From: Phaseolus vulgaris
Taxonomy: Eukaryota > Streptophyta > Magnoliopsida > Fabales > Fabaceae
DNA: 64,000 bases
Direction: 5' to 3'
NCBI RefSeq assembly: GCF_000499845.2
Contig: NC_023758.2
Span: forward strand, 24,897,520 to 24,961,519
Shown here: positions 1-11,999 of the stretch, piece by piece
Position numbering within the stretch: the first letter of the stretch is position 1
Layout: each line of letters starts with the position of its first letter
The notes under the pieces: generated by a model
Databases searched by the model: none
Told to the model about the DNA's origin: nothing
The model's input: only the letters and a program-made list of their open reading frames with translations
Program-made: the position numbers and the translations under genes

Positions 1-1010
1 TTGCTTTGTCTCAGCCACCGCTATTTTGATAGGTTTTCCTTTTTTTTTCCATGTTTGTGAATCTGAATCCACGGTATATGAACCCCAAGGTAAGATTTTT
101 TCGTTCTTTTGTATGCATGGGAAAGCAATACTGTATCATGAAATGAAATTGATAAGAACTTCATCATTTCCTAAACCCCACATTACCTTTTGTTGGAATT
201 TTTACTGTGAATGTTTTGCTTGGCATAGTGATTTTTTCCCAAACTCTGTTAAACCTTTTCATAGGGTTCCCTTTTTTTCCATGTTTGTGAAACTGATTGC
301 ACAGTATATGAAACCCCAGGTACGATTTTTTCATTCTTTTGTACGATTATGTATAGATTTATGACATTTTACCTTCTTCATGAAACTTACATTCTCAATC
401 TTCGTAGTATCAATTTTGTAAGCTTTCAATCTGTGTTTTATAGATAGGTTTTCAAAGCAAGGGTTCCTTTTTTTTGTAAACCAGAAAAGGTCTTTTGCAA
501 ATCTGCAAAAAAACGCATGTGAAGTTTCTATTTTTGGAACATCTTTCTGTAAATGGACCAATTTTTGAACTTTGGTTTTCATCTGTTTTACATATTGCAT
601 GTACGTCAGTTTGTATAACATCATTTTTTATAGATAGATGTCTGTGAAAGTCTCTTCGCAACATTTTTCTCTTTCTAAAGTCAAACAACATTTTCATTAA
701 TGTTAATGCTTAAAGTAGAATGATGTTCTTTTGAGTGGAAAAGCAATTTTGTTTCCAGGACCTAAAAGTTAAGAATTTTATCACAATGTTAACGTTACCG
801 TATGTATTAGACCATTTTATGGTTTGATTCTTTCAAAAATCGTTTCCTTTTCGTGAAACATTGTATAAATCAATCATCATTCATTATTTTTCTTACTATT
901 CGTACTCATTTTGAAATCTAGATTTTACTTATTTTTTACTTTTTCAAAATAATTAAGCACCAATCCTTCTATATAAATAGATGCGTGGTATGTTATTTGG
1001 AATCTCATTT
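1..1010. other. AT-rich spacer with no gene recognised
   Basis: No reading frame here resembles a known protein. The short frames on both strands are rich in Phe, Lys and Ile, as expected of AT-rich non-coding DNA. The stretch contains an imperfect direct repeat (listed separately) and ends abruptly near 1013, where a gypsy gag fragment on the minus strand begins. Confidence 0.5.
37..345. repeat. Two imperfect direct copies of an ~80-bp unit, offset 230 bp
   Basis: A T-tract followed by ccatgtttgtga and then a gtatatgaa..cccca..ggta stretch occurs near 37-118 and again near 267-345. The copies are roughly 80-85% alike by eye. A weaker third start (gggttcc plus T-tract) lies at 461. The origin is unknown. 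Confidence 0.6.
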
Positions 1011-1014
1011 AGCA

Positions 1015-1464
1015 TCAACAGTTTGCATTTTCCTCTGCTCCTTGTCTGAACATAGAGATTTCAGACTTAGCTTTAATGTAGCGAGAGATTGGAAAAAATC
1101 TTTGCAGAAATTTTTCTTCTACATCCTCTCTGCTCGTGAGGCTCTGATTTGGTAATGATTTGAACCACTTTTTAGCCTTTCCTGCCAATGAGAAAGGAAA
1201 CAAGTGCATATAAACATTCTCAACTTCACCTAATATAAAGCCCATTGCTCCCACCAATTTATAAAATGTATCCAAATGTGAATATGGATCCTCATGTTCC
1301 ATTGCTGTGAATTGATGGGCACCGATGAGAGTAAGAAAATAGGGATCTATTTTCAATGTCTTGGTGGTAGTAGGTATGACCATACTAGAAAAAGGCATTG
1401 ACCCCTTGATCGTGACATAATCTCCAAGTGTCCTCCTAGGATGTGTTGCTTGATTTTCTGTCAT
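1015..1464 (-). pseudogene. Ty3/gypsy gag fragment
   Basis: This 149-residue frame has the layout of a plant gypsy retrotransposon Gag (PF03732-like). It contains the block FPFSLAGKAKKWFKSLP and then FLQRFFPISRYIKAKSEI, which are the characteristic gag helices. The start ATG at 1464 lies about 730 bp inside the primer-binding site at 2196-2214, the right order for a minus-strand element. Homology stops near 1018 with the frame still in mid-gag. The rest of gag and all of pol are therefore missing on the left, so the element is a 5' remnant. The lineage may be Tat/Ogre-like, judging from the aspartate-tRNA-type primer site, but this is an inference. Confidence 0.8.
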
Positions 1465-2195
1465 GTTGGAAAAAGAAACAGAGTATTTATATTTTATATT
1501 TTATATTTTATTTATATTATCTTTTTTTTTAGATTTAAAAAATAAACAGAAATTTAACTAGTTAACTAAAATAACTGCCTAAACTACAGATTAAAATTTA
1601 AAAATAAAATAAAACAAAACAAACTAGAATAAAACACTTAAAAGAAATTATATCTAAAATATTTAGAAAAAAAAATAAAAATTTACGTAAAATAAAAACT
1701 AAAAACAGAATAACATACTTAAAAATACAAATAAATACTAGGAATAAAATAAAAACAAAATAAAATAAAGCTAAAACAAAATAAAACTCAATCTATAATT
1801 GTAAACAACTAACTAAAATTCTTTAAAGATACTACGTAAAAATAAAAACTAAAACAAATAATGATAAATAATTAAAACAAATAAATAAAAACTACCTAAA
1901 CCTAAATATAACTACGTAACTAAACCTAAAAAGAACTAAAATAAAATATAATAAAATAAAAACAAAATCAAAAGAATAATCAAAATAAATATGAAAATAA
2001 ATAGAAACAAATAAAATCAAAATAAGAATTAAAATAATAAAAGTAAATCAGCAAATTAAAATAAAATCAAATAAAAACAAATATGTTTAAAACAAAATAA
2101 AAACAATAACAAATATAAACACAAAATCAAAACAAATCAAAACAATTAAAATATTCACAATATTTAGGAAACTATACTCAACAAATCAAATATGT
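1465..2195 (-). other. A-rich gypsy 5' leader between primer site and gag
   Basis: About 730 bp composed almost entirely of A, T and C on the plus strand, with G very scarce and many aaaataaaac-type runs. It has no coding potential. It occupies the untranslated leader of the minus-strand gypsy element, so its transcript would be U-rich. Confidence 0.6.
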
Positions 2196-2214
2196 TCCCC
2201 AACAACGGCACAAA
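2196..2214 (-). other. Gypsy primer-binding site
   Basis: The reverse strand reads TGTGCCGTTGTTGGGGAA. This resembles the aspartate-tRNA-type primer site of many plant gypsy elements (TGGCGCCGTTGCCGGGGA) with a few substitutions. It lies just inside the LTR end and upstream of gag, which fixes the element on the minus strand. Confidence 0.7.
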
Positions 2215-3295
2215 AAACTTCATGACTTTTTACGGCAAGTGTACCGCTTTGTCATAAGTAATTATTTGTCCCTAAGGATGAATTATCAAGTACAATAATC
2301 GCTAAATATAGAACAAAACAATTAAAAGTGTGTTGAAAGTGGTTGTGTCTGCGATGATCAATAAGAAAACAGACAAAAAATTGGTTGTTTCAAGTTGGAA
2401 AAATAGGGATTAGGTTTCATCTCTCTCACTCTCATGTATTTTGATTAACATGTCAATATTAAGTTCTTTGATTGAAATTGATGCCTGTATAAAAATCATT
2501 TATATCAATTCCTCGCATATAAAATCCTTAAAAATGTCCCCTAACTATCGATACCTCACATAATTATAAGAACAACTTAGAACGAAGCTCAGACGTTTAA
2601 TAACAATTAACATTTCAAGTTTATTCCTAGCACTCAAATATGTTAAGTATTGTTATTTAGTTCAGAACCCTAAAAATACTTTCCAGTCAGATTTAAGATT
2701 CTCAATTTGTCACGGAAAATTAAAAGTAAAACAACAATACTAATAATCAATCAAGAACTGAATATTTTAATATAAGATATCACCTCAATACATAAGAGTT
2801 CGAGCATATTACTCTAAATCCCAAAGGATAGAATTAGCCACGCATACTTCTAGCACCTTCCATTCTCCCAATTGGGTTACAATTCACTCTATGGTGTTTT
2901 CCTCTCAATCTAGCACACTAGGGTTGAGCCTCTAGCCTTCTATTTATCCTAGTTTTCTAGGGTTATGTCGCTTCTTGTGTCACGCTAATGGGCTAAGTGA
3001 TAAAACATAAAAAATGTCCAATCTTTCTCTTACATCTTTTTCCATTCTGAGACCTTCCAACTTTTTCTTTTTAGCTCAAATTATTCTCCTTTACTCCAAA
3101 TCTTCAATCCTCCCTAAAAATCTGCAATTAACACTAAATTTGTGAATAAAATGCTCTTATTCAAATAAAGCTCATAAAAAATTTTAAAAGGTATAAATTC
3201 ATAAATTAGGGATTATTTTATATGTAAATTAGCAATAAATTCTCATAAGTGTCTATTTTTTAATATGAAATATTACTGAAATTAGACACTTATCA
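2215..3295 (-). mobile_element. 5' LTR of the minus-strand Ty3/gypsy remnant
   Basis: The stretch runs from the primer-binding site to a TG start (TGATAAGTGTCTAA on the minus strand) at 3295, giving an LTR of about 1.08 kb. It contains no coding frame. The inner boundary is approximate because no clear CA end was found next to the primer site. The copia element begins within a few bases of the outer end. No second LTR is in the window. Confidence 0.6.
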
Positions 3296-3298
3296 GTA

Positions 3299-3607
3299 AT
3301 GTCTAATGAAAACCCTAGTCTTAATAGTAGTCACACTATTACATGCAATTTATGTGGTAAATACAGTCATACGGAGGTCGTTTGTATTCGCAAAGTGGGT
3401 TTTCCTTCTGGCAATGTTAAAACCTCAAAGTTTTCTTCTACTAGAAAAGTCTGCATTTTTTGTAATCGTTTTGACCACACTGTCGACACCTATTATAAAA
3501 AGCATGGGTTCCCTCCTGGCTACAAATTCACCAATTGGACATCCCAAGCCAATAATATGATTACTACTGACAATTTTTTTAGCTTTTTCCTAAAGAACAG
3601 GATGTAA
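3299..3607 (+). pseudogene. Copia gag C-terminal fragment with zinc-knuckle-like motifs
   Basis: 102 residues with two Cys-rich blocks, CNLCGKYSHT and CIFCNRFDHTVDTYYKKHGF. The GFPPGY-type text after the second is common in plant copia Gag. A stop at 3605-3607 and a frame change separate it from the protease part downstream. The N-terminal part of Gag is missing. Confidence 0.7.
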
Positions 3608-3654
3608 AGGGGATTAAACTTACATCACTGCAGTGCCAATTCCTGACCATCATT

Positions 3655-4923
3655 TTGCATCAGCAAAACCTTGAGGATCCTGCCCCTCACACTCAAATTA
3701 ATCAAGTCGGCACCTTCTCTGCGGATGAAATCCCTAATACTGAGCATTCTTCAACATGTAAGTTTCTCTCTTCACTATCTGCTATAAAAGAATCTTGGAT
3801 TATTGATTCTGGTGCCACAGATCCTGTTTGCCACAATTTGAACGTTTTTACTACTTATACTAGAATTAAACCTGTCTTAATTAGTCTTCCAAATGGCCAA
3901 ACTATTTATGCCACATATTCTGGTTTAGTACGTTTTTCTGATAAGTTTGATTTGTCTGATGTGTTATATGTGCCTCATTTTCAATTGAACTTAATATCTG
4001 TTTCTAAACTCACACACCAACTTAAATGCACTTTAAATTTCACTTCAACTCACTGCATTATACAGGACAATCTCACCCTAGAGAGGATTGGTACAGTTAA
4101 AGCCACCGCTGGCTTGTACCTTGTCACTACCTTGTGTGCTTCTAGCCGTTCTAAATCGCATTGTTTTGCTCCTTTTATTAATTGTAATAGCACAGACAAA
4201 ACACTGTGGCATTATAGACTAGGACACCCTTCACTTGAAAGATTACATGCCTTAAGCAAACAATACTCTTTTATTACTGTTGATACTCATCATGTATGTG
4301 ACACTTGTAGTCGTGCAAAACAGAGAAAACTTCCTTTCACTTTAAGTAATATTGTTACCTTTGCTATTTTTGATCTTGTACACTTTGATATTTGGGGACC
4401 ATGTTCCATAATTTCTATGCAAGGTTTTCGTGATTTCTTGACTATTGTTGATGATTACTCGCATTATACTTGGGTTATTCTGCTGCATAACAAATCTGAA
4501 GTGCGTCAGCACATCATTAACTTCACTGTTTTCGTTCAAAATTATTTCAAAATTAATATCAAAACGATTCGTACTGACAATGATGTTGAGTTCAATATGT
4601 CAAATTTTTATGCTTCAAAGGGAATTATACATAAAAAATCTTGTGTTGAAACACCACAACAAAATGGCATTGTAGAACGTAAACATCAACACATACTAAA
4701 TGTAACCCAAACTTTACTTTTTCAAGCAAATCTTCCTCCTACTTTTTGGGAATTTGCTGTAAATCATGTTATTTTCTTAATAAATGTTATTTCTACTCCA
4801 TTACTTAATAACATCACTCCTCATGAAAAGTTGTTTGGAAAACCGTATGACATTTCCTTTTTAAAAGTGTTTGGTTGTCTCTGTTATGCTAGTACCATTA
4901 CTGCACATAGGAAAAAAAATTAG
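3655..4923 (+). pseudogene. Copia protease-integrase segment
   Basis: A 422-residue open frame. The protease active-site text is SWIIDSGATDPVCH (residues ~47-60). The GAG-pre-integrase block is WHYRLGHPSLERL followed by CDTCSRAKQRKLPF. The integrase core has HFDIWGP, then RTDNDVEF and TPQQNGIVERKHQ, which hold the two Asp and the Glu of the DDE triad. In the second of these, the usual NGGE is changed to NDVE. The frame ends in a stop after an A-run at 4911-4920, a likely indel. Integrase-like text continues in another frame after 4924. Confidence 0.85.
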
Positions 4924-5489
4924 ATGATAAATCTATCAAAGGTATTTTTCTTGGCTTTCCGCAAAATACAAAAGGTTATATTATCTTAAATTTAAAGTTT
5001 CATAGCATAGAGATATCAAGACATGTAATCTTTCATGAAAACCACTTTCCATATAAATTGGACAGTGGCTTGCCTAAGGACCCTAACACTTTATCTCTCC
5101 CTATTTCTAATGCATATAATTCTGCTTTTGATTTTTTTTTTCTTCTGATATTGCACCTCCTGCCCAGGCATGTGCCTCTACTCCTGCACCCAATATTGTC
5201 TCTCCACTAGGCTCATTATCCTCTTATCTTCCAGCAAATAGTGTCTCTGCTCCTGCATCCAACATTGCACCTCCACCAAAATTATCATCGCCTGCATCTC
5301 CAGGAAGCACCTCACCCCAATTTCCAAGAAGATCAGCTCGTTCTCACTGACAACCTGCCTATCTTGCGGATTTCCACACTGCAACTAACACTGTAAGTAT
5401 TAGATATCCTATTCATAATTACTTGTCTTATAATTCCTTATCTTCCAATTTTAGAAATATTATTTCCTCTATCAATTCTCATCCTGAAC

Positions 5490-6300
5490 CTCGGACATAT
5501 AATGAAGCCTCCAAACATGCTTCTTGGCAATCTGCCATGCAAGATGAGCTTCAAGCTCTTGCTTCTAACAATACTTAGCAACTTACCCCTCTTCCTCAAG
5601 GAAAGAAAACTATTGTTTGTAAATGGGTATATAAAATCAAATACCATTCTGATGGCACTGTTGAGCGCCACAAAGCTAGAGTTGTTGTCAAAGGGTTCAC
5701 CCAACTTGAAGGACTTGATTTCTTAGACACTTTTGCACCTGTTGCTAAACTCACTCCCCTCCGCCTTCTCTTTGTTGTTGCCACTACCAAAAATTGGATT
5801 TTAAAACAACTTGATGTCAATAATGCCTTTCTTCATGGTGATCTCCATGAAGAGGTATACATGACCCCCCACCTGGCCTCTCTCTTCCTTCTCTCCAGCA
5901 TGTCTGCAAGCTTCAACGATCTTTGTATGGCCTCCGTCAAGGTGGTCGCCAATGGTACGCCAAGCTTTCTACTTTTCTTTTATCAAATAATTACTCTATT
6001 TCTACTGCTGATCACTCTCTTTTTCTTAAATATAATAACGATAAACTCACTGTTATTCTTGTTTATGTTGATGATTTGGTCTTAATTGGTGATGACACGG
6101 AGGAAATCAATACAATTATTGCATCCCTTCACCATCACTTCAAGATAAAAAATTTAGGTCATCTCACTTACTTTTTGGGACTGGAAATTGCTCGCAACAG
6201 TTCTGGTCTTCATTTAAGTCAACATAAGTATACTCTTGATCTTCTTCACGAAATTGGCTCATACCTCTCGTCTCTCTCCCAATCAAGGCACCCCTCTTGA
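5490..6300 (+). pseudogene. Copia reverse transcriptase remnant
   Basis: RVT_2-type text runs through at least two frames: [15 protein letters not shown], then [42 protein letters not shown] and the catalytic [11 protein letters not shown] near 6062-6094. An in-frame TAG at 5576-5578 stands where copia proteins have Trp (context [17 protein letters not shown]). A frameshift lies near 5860-5920. No intact polymerase could be made. Confidence 0.85.
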
Positions 6301-6800
6301 TGCTAATGCAACTTCCCAATACAAAAGACTCCTTGGACTTCTAATCTACTTAACCAACACGCGACCTGACATCGCCCTCGCTGTCCACAATTTAAGCCAA
6401 TTCATATCTGCACCCACAACTCATCATCAACAAGCTGTCTCACATCTTTTGTGTTACCTCAAGGTCACCCCTGGTGAAGGACTATATTTTTCTCATACTA
6501 GCTCACTTCACCTTTGTGGTTTTAGTGACTCTGACTGGGCAACTAGTCCTACCACACGCAAATCTGTCACTGGATATTCCATCTACTTAGGAGACTCCTA
6601 ATATCATGGAAATCAAAGAAGCAACCAACTATCTCCCGCAACTCCTCCGAAGCCGAGTATAGAGTCCTTGCCACCACTACATGAGCTACAATGGTTGTCT
6701 TACCTCCTTTAGGATTTACATCTTCCTCACTCCCAGCATGCAACCCTGTACTGTGACAAAAAATCTGCCCTTCAAATAACGTCCAATTAAGTCTTTCATG
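6236..6800 (+). pseudogene. Copia RNase H remnant
   Basis: Text typical of the copia C-terminus is YKRLLGLLIYLTNTRPDIA, then FSDSDWATSPTTRKSVTGY at about 6525-6585, which is the RNase H core. It is interrupted by a stop at 6599-6601 and by frameshifts downstream (LHELQWLSYLL, CDKKSALQI). Confidence 0.8.
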
Positions 6801-6894
6801 AACTCACCAAACACATCGAAATTGATTGTCACCTTCCGCACAGTTCTCTACTCTCAAATCTAAGCTGGGTCTGACAAATATCTATTCCCAACTT

Positions 6895-6919
6895 GAGGGG
6901 GAGGGGGAGGGGGAGAGGA
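6895..6919 (+). other. Copia polypurine tract
   Basis: A run of gaggggaggggg type directly after the RNase H remnant and before a tgttaaca sequence that may start the 3' LTR. Position and composition fit the second-strand primer of a copia element. The three-fold GGGGGA units suggest some expansion. Confidence 0.65.
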
Positions 6920-7182
6920 GTGTTAACATATTTAGTTTTTTTTATATTTGCCATTCGATAACATTCATCAACTGTTTCTACAGCAAAATTGTATATTTTA
7001 TTGTTTTATCGTAGTTACTAATAATTATTTTCAGCCTAAAGACATCTTAAAAAAAAAAACAAAAGATAAATTAAAAATAAAATGATATATTTTATAATTA
7101 TTGACAAAAATAGATATGAAATGATAAATATTTTCTTAAGAAATATTTCACATTCGGCAACAGCGATTTTTTACTACACCCG

Positions 7183-9465
7183 AATATAACTCATTTTTTA
7201 TAATTTAAAAATAAGTAAATTTAAACCAATTTTATATAAATTGTGATATTTACCAAAAATATAAGTTCTAAACTAATTAAAACCTCATTTTAATTTTGTA
7301 TAATAATATAATTTTAATTAATTAATTAATATGTCTACTGAACTAATTAATAATTAAAACTTAATTTATATATACTAATTTATATGTACTAATGATTTAA
7401 CTTACAATATCATTATATATTTTATCTTTTAAGTAATACAATATAAAAAAGATTTTTTTTATTTTAAAATTTTATTAAAAAAATGTTATAATTCATCACA
7501 ATAAATAATCTAAAAATTATGGACACAACCTCTTTCAATTTCATGTTATGAATTTGTTATGAATTTTAGTTTCATGCTTATTAATTTCAATTTCATGATT
7601 TTTCATGTTTATCAATTTCATGCTCATGCTCTCATGTTTTAAATTTTTTTTAGGAAATTTGTGAAGTTATTCAAAATGAAAAAAAATAAGAAGGACTTGA
7701 AAATTAAATCTTTAATAATTGATTATATTAGGAAATTTCTAAATGAATTATTTTAAATATATAGTGAAAAAAATTGAAATTTCACATAATTTTTTAACAT
7801 AAAAAAAGACCTCGTCAAAAATTATTTTATTAAAAAAAAGAGAGATTTTGAAAGAATAATTTAAAACTATACTATTTCACTTTAATGTTTTTGTCTGAAA
7901 TGTTAAGTTTTTATATGTAAATGTTTTATTCCTACTAGAAAGGATAATTTAGAAAAAAATTGTAAATTTTTTGATAAAATAACATATTCAAAATATGCAC
8001 CATTTAGTAAAACATATATAGAATGTTTAATAAAAAAAATTAAGTGTATTTATTTTTACAAATATTCACACCTTATGTTATATTTCAATTTCATATTTTA
8101 AATTTCTAATTTTTTATTTACCTTAATGTTTTTATTTATAAAATTAATATTTAAACTTGTTGTTTAAAATATATATTTAAAAAAATAATATTTAAATTTA
8201 TTGTTTAAAAATATAATTTAAAAAATTAAAATAGTAAAAGATAAAATAATTTTTTATTTTAACATTGAATTTTAAAAATTCAATGTCAATTTCTGTAAGA
8301 ATTTTTGTTTTGTATGTTAAAATTTATTTAATTAAAGATATTCATTTAGGATGTATATAAAAGGGTGGATAAAATTTTAATAAGTTTTTTGGGGTTTTTT
8401 CCCCTAAGGTTTGGTTAGTAAGGAAGGACGGGTGAATATATTAGTAGAGAGGTGTTATTAGAAGCTAAAAAAACCTTCTCCATCTCTCTTATTATTATGA
8501 AAGAGAAACACGAGACCGAATTTCTTACAATTGTGGCATCTATTTAACACTTCCATAGATTATTTTTATGACACTCCTACTAGGAATGTGAAAATATTTT
8601 TTTAACCTTTTTGTGTCACTTCCATAGAGTAGTTTCTGGATTATATAATCCGAACACGCATTTAAAAAAAGACTTTCAGATTACATAATTCAGAAACTAA
8701 TCATGCATCTAAAAGAAGAAGACTTTCAGATTATGTAATCCGAAAGTTAATTACAAATTTAAAAAAAAACTTATGAATTATATAATTCAAAATATTATTG
8801 AGAGATATTTTTAGAAATAAGAAAATTGATGGAGGTAAAAGAAAAATATATGAAAGTGCAGGAAGAAACAACCACATCTTCATTCTACTTCAAAACTAGG
8901 CCTGATATTTTTTATTTTTTATTTTACTTTTAATTGAAAACACTATAAAAATGATCCAAAAAAATGTTATTTATTTGCTATAAGCTCTACGGACAAATCT
9001 GCAAACTCTTGCGCATATTACTAACCAAGATATTATCCCAATCTGCAATGATAAAAAGAGTCAATTAGAAACAACTCTAAATTCCAAAAAAAATAACGAA
9101 AATCTTATAATCTTATAAATATAAAAACAAATAAAAATAGTTCCCAACTCTCCTCATATTTTACTACTAATAGAAAAAAATGATTCGAATGATATACGAA
9201 TTTTGCCAAAAGTTTAGTCATTTTTCTGCTAGCAAGAGTTTATTTCATTAGTCGATTTTATTTTATATTAATAGTAACTAAATATATTTTAAAAAATAAC
9301 TAGTTTCTTTTACTATTTGATAAATAACTTCATTAAATAATTATTGAACAAGTTCTTATTTGGTAATCACTTATATATAACTATTTTTTATAATTTAAAA
9401 AGAAGTAAATTTAAACTAATTTTATATAAATTGTAATATTTACCAAAAATATAAGTTCAAACTAA
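7183..9465. repeat. Direct repeat pair (~95 bp) about 2.19 kb apart
   Basis: The stretch around 7195-7285 (ataatttaaaa..aagtaaattt, then ttaccaaaaatataagttc) recurs around 9380-9465 in the same orientation with few mismatches. The pair could be short terminal repeats of a decayed element or a local duplication. Nothing between them codes for a transposition protein. Confidence 0.6.
8632..8795. repeat. Four short palindromes of the type gattatgtaatc, spaced 41-49 bp
   Basis: Palindromic units centred near 8645 (ggattatataatcc), 8686 (agattacataattc), 8735 (agattatgtaatcc) and 8782 (gaattatataattc) lie in a row. The first three have ttt(c)ag/cgaaa flanks, and an A-rich spacer follows each. This looks like a minisatellite or MITE core. 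Confidence 0.6.
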
Positions 9466-9839
9466 TTGTTTACAAGTTATTTTGGAAATTTGATTAAAAT
9501 AAGAGGAAAACAAGCTATGAACATATTAAGAAACTTTCATGCATTATCCTAAACTTTTAAACACGTATTTAAATTGTAAGATAAAGCTAAAAAAGTTTTT
9601 CAAAATGTAATTTTGGGTAATCAAGACAAAAAAGCACCATTTTAATCTTAAAAAACAAGTTTCTTTGAATTAAATCCTATGACTAATAGTAGTAGTAACC
9701 GAAGTCTGCACTTCAAAAATGATGACATCATGGCAACCATGCACATTAAGCGATTAGTTTTTGACTCCCAATCCAAAGATTCCTCAAAGTTAAAAAAAAA
9801 AAATACAAAGAAAGGGAAAAAGGTATTAACAATAGTTAC

Positions 9840-11998
9840 CGGGGCACTGTTACTTTGAACTCCTCCGGACTTCCATGATAACAAGCTCCCTACAAAGAGT
9901 GTAAAATAAGTTCAGAAGTCAAAGCAAAAGCCCCTTGTTTCTTCTCTCTCAGAAATTCACAAGTTACAATTAAAAGCTGATTTTTATATCGCATGCAGAT
10001 CTTGTCCAGATGAATGAAAGGGTTAAATAAGCAACTTAGTAAATCAAAGTACTATTCAGTCATTATTGCATTACCAAATGGTTGCACAAGTTGCCGATGT
10101 ACGCTAGCCACAGGAACACGCCAAAACCACATAAGCAGCATTGCATATGTTAAATACTACATGGCAAAGTCAAAAAGTAGTGTCTTATAAACCTTTACCA
10201 AGAAATTTTGTTAACATACACACACTTCTGAAGATACCTTAAATATGAGCACCACTTTTGAATATACAGCATAATCTTTGTGACTTGAATGTCGATCTGC
10301 ATAATATTTTGAACTATAACTTAACGAACTCAAGAAAATGAATTTAAATTAAGTGTTTTATTCAAACTTTCTTTATAGGTACATAATATACACTCATATA
10401 ATACATTTAATCACATTTGTTTTTCAATCATCACTAAATATACACATATTGTTGTAGTTTTAAGGAGATTCTTACTCATGTAGCATAGAGTATATTTACT
10501 ATTTACTGCAAAAATTGAGATAACCTTGCATTGTTCATCCGTTCATCAACTTTGGTTTTATATGCATGGTGCTTGTAAAGTCCACATAAACTGATACACA
10601 TCATTTTTGTTAATTTAAAGTTGAACTTTGCAATGTCTTAATCTACACTGTAGGAAGTACAACAGTCACACACTCATCAGAAAGTAGAAAGAAAACTTTA
10701 CAATTAATTTTAATTCAGTTGATACACACCAAGCAATGTGTTTTTATAAGCAAAATCTCCTAATTAAACTATTAGATAAATATAGAAAACTCATTAGAGT
10801 AAGTAAACTAAGAGAGGCACGATTGGAAATATGGAGCAATGATGGGTCAAAAGTTGCAACTTAATTGCAGCCATATTAAACAGCTATCCAGAGCTTCTGA
10901 GAAATTTTTATTGATAAGAGAGATAACAACAATTGGTTTTTCTCAATATACACTTCATTGCTTTTGCACGAAATAAAATAGGAAAAGTAGAAAACTTGCA
11001 ACAAGAAATAAACTCACACTTTGAAAGTTCCCTCTCCTTAGCAGTTGCCAGCCTTTTGAGTTTTGCTGCTCGTGCAAATGTTGATGGCCTGAGAGGATAA
11101 AAAGAGACACACCACACCATAAATTTTGCAATCATATCTTACAGTCATCTCCCATTTCACTGATTTCTACTTATGCTATTTAATTTTTCTTCCTCCTATC
11201 CGCCTAATTTCTCTATTTGAATTTATCAATAGTTTCATAGTTGGCCTTGACTTTACTCCTTTGTTCTACTAGTCTAAATAATGCCAAATATTTCTTATTA
11301 ACTTTATTTTTTCAAAATTGAAATGAACTTCAATATTGTAGTCAATATCAATACGTCTCTGTCGAAGATCACTTCAATTTTTCTCATTCCTTGTTCTCTT
11401 TTATTGAGCATGTAATTTTACTGTCAGACTTTCCACAAATTTGTTGATTTATCCTTTAATTTCAAATTATCAACCCCAAAACATAAGTGTTGCAAAATAT
11501 TAACGAATGCAAACGATAACACCAACTCAAAACAAAAAAGGGTTCCAAAAGAGGACCACCCCCTTTATTTTCAGCAGAGGAAACATTGGTTATAAAGCCT
11601 TACTTACTGCGACATTGAACTTGCCTCCTTCAAAAGTTGTTTTATTTCTGCACGCAACCGATCTTCTTTTTCTCTATCGGATCCACTCTGCTGGAAAATC
11701 ATACGCATAGATGTTAATGCCATAAGGTTTTGTTAAAGGAACGAAACTTCACCATCAATCGATCCTCTAATTAGTTTATGAGAATGGACGGTATATGACA
11801 TTTGAATTTATAAGGTTCATCGTGAGAATGGGTATAACATTGTTTTCGTTTCAAATTTCAATTAAATAACAATTGTTAGAATGATACCTTCGCAACGTGA
11901 TCGAGGCAATAGTATGCAAATTGAAAAGCAGCAACAATCAAAAATATGAGAGGTGCTGCTAATGACCTTTCACGTACATGGCTTCCTTCGTCTTCCAT
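9840..11998 (-). CDS. GET1/WRB-like tail-anchored protein insertion receptor
   Basis: Six exons fit together in frame: 11888-11998, 11608-11690, 11018-11088, 10238-10296, 10075-10156 and 9840-9889. They give 152 residues from ATG 11998. The first membrane segment is APLIFLIVAAFQFAYYCL (15-32). A basic coiled region follows (REKEDRLRAEIKQLLKEASS, then FARAAKLKRLATAKERELSK), then a second membrane segment YLTYAMLLMWFWRVPVASV (109-127) and QLVQPFGSLLSWKSGG. This order and the FWR.P.ASV..QLVQPFG block match plant GET1 (WRB/CHD5 family), the ER receptor that with its partner inserts tail-anchored proteins. The last exon, expected to hold a third membrane segment, is not resolved. Reading on past 9840 gives a non-family tail to a stop at 9648, so either a further intron or 3' decay is possible. 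The family call is from memory of the family. Confidence 0.75.
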
Positions 11999-11999
11999 A

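Larger units (their letters stand above)
3299..6930 (+). mobile_element. Degenerate Ty1/copia element, 5'-truncated
   Basis: In copia order on the plus strand come gag zinc knuckles, protease, GAG-pre-integrase, integrase, reverse transcriptase, RNase H and a G-rich polypurine tract near 6895-6919. The 5' LTR, primer site and first part of gag are absent; homology begins at about 3299 against the gypsy LTR. A possible 3' LTR starts at tgttaacata (about 6920), but its far end could not be found. Many stops and frameshifts show it is dead. Confidence 0.85.
6931..9640. other. AT-rich spacer with small repeats
   Basis: No gene recognised. The stretch is strongly AT-rich. It contains one half of a distant direct-repeat pair at 7183-7285 with its partner at 9373-9465, and a set of four short palindromes at 8632-8795. 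Some of it may be decayed transposon, but no coding trace remains. Confidence 0.5.
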
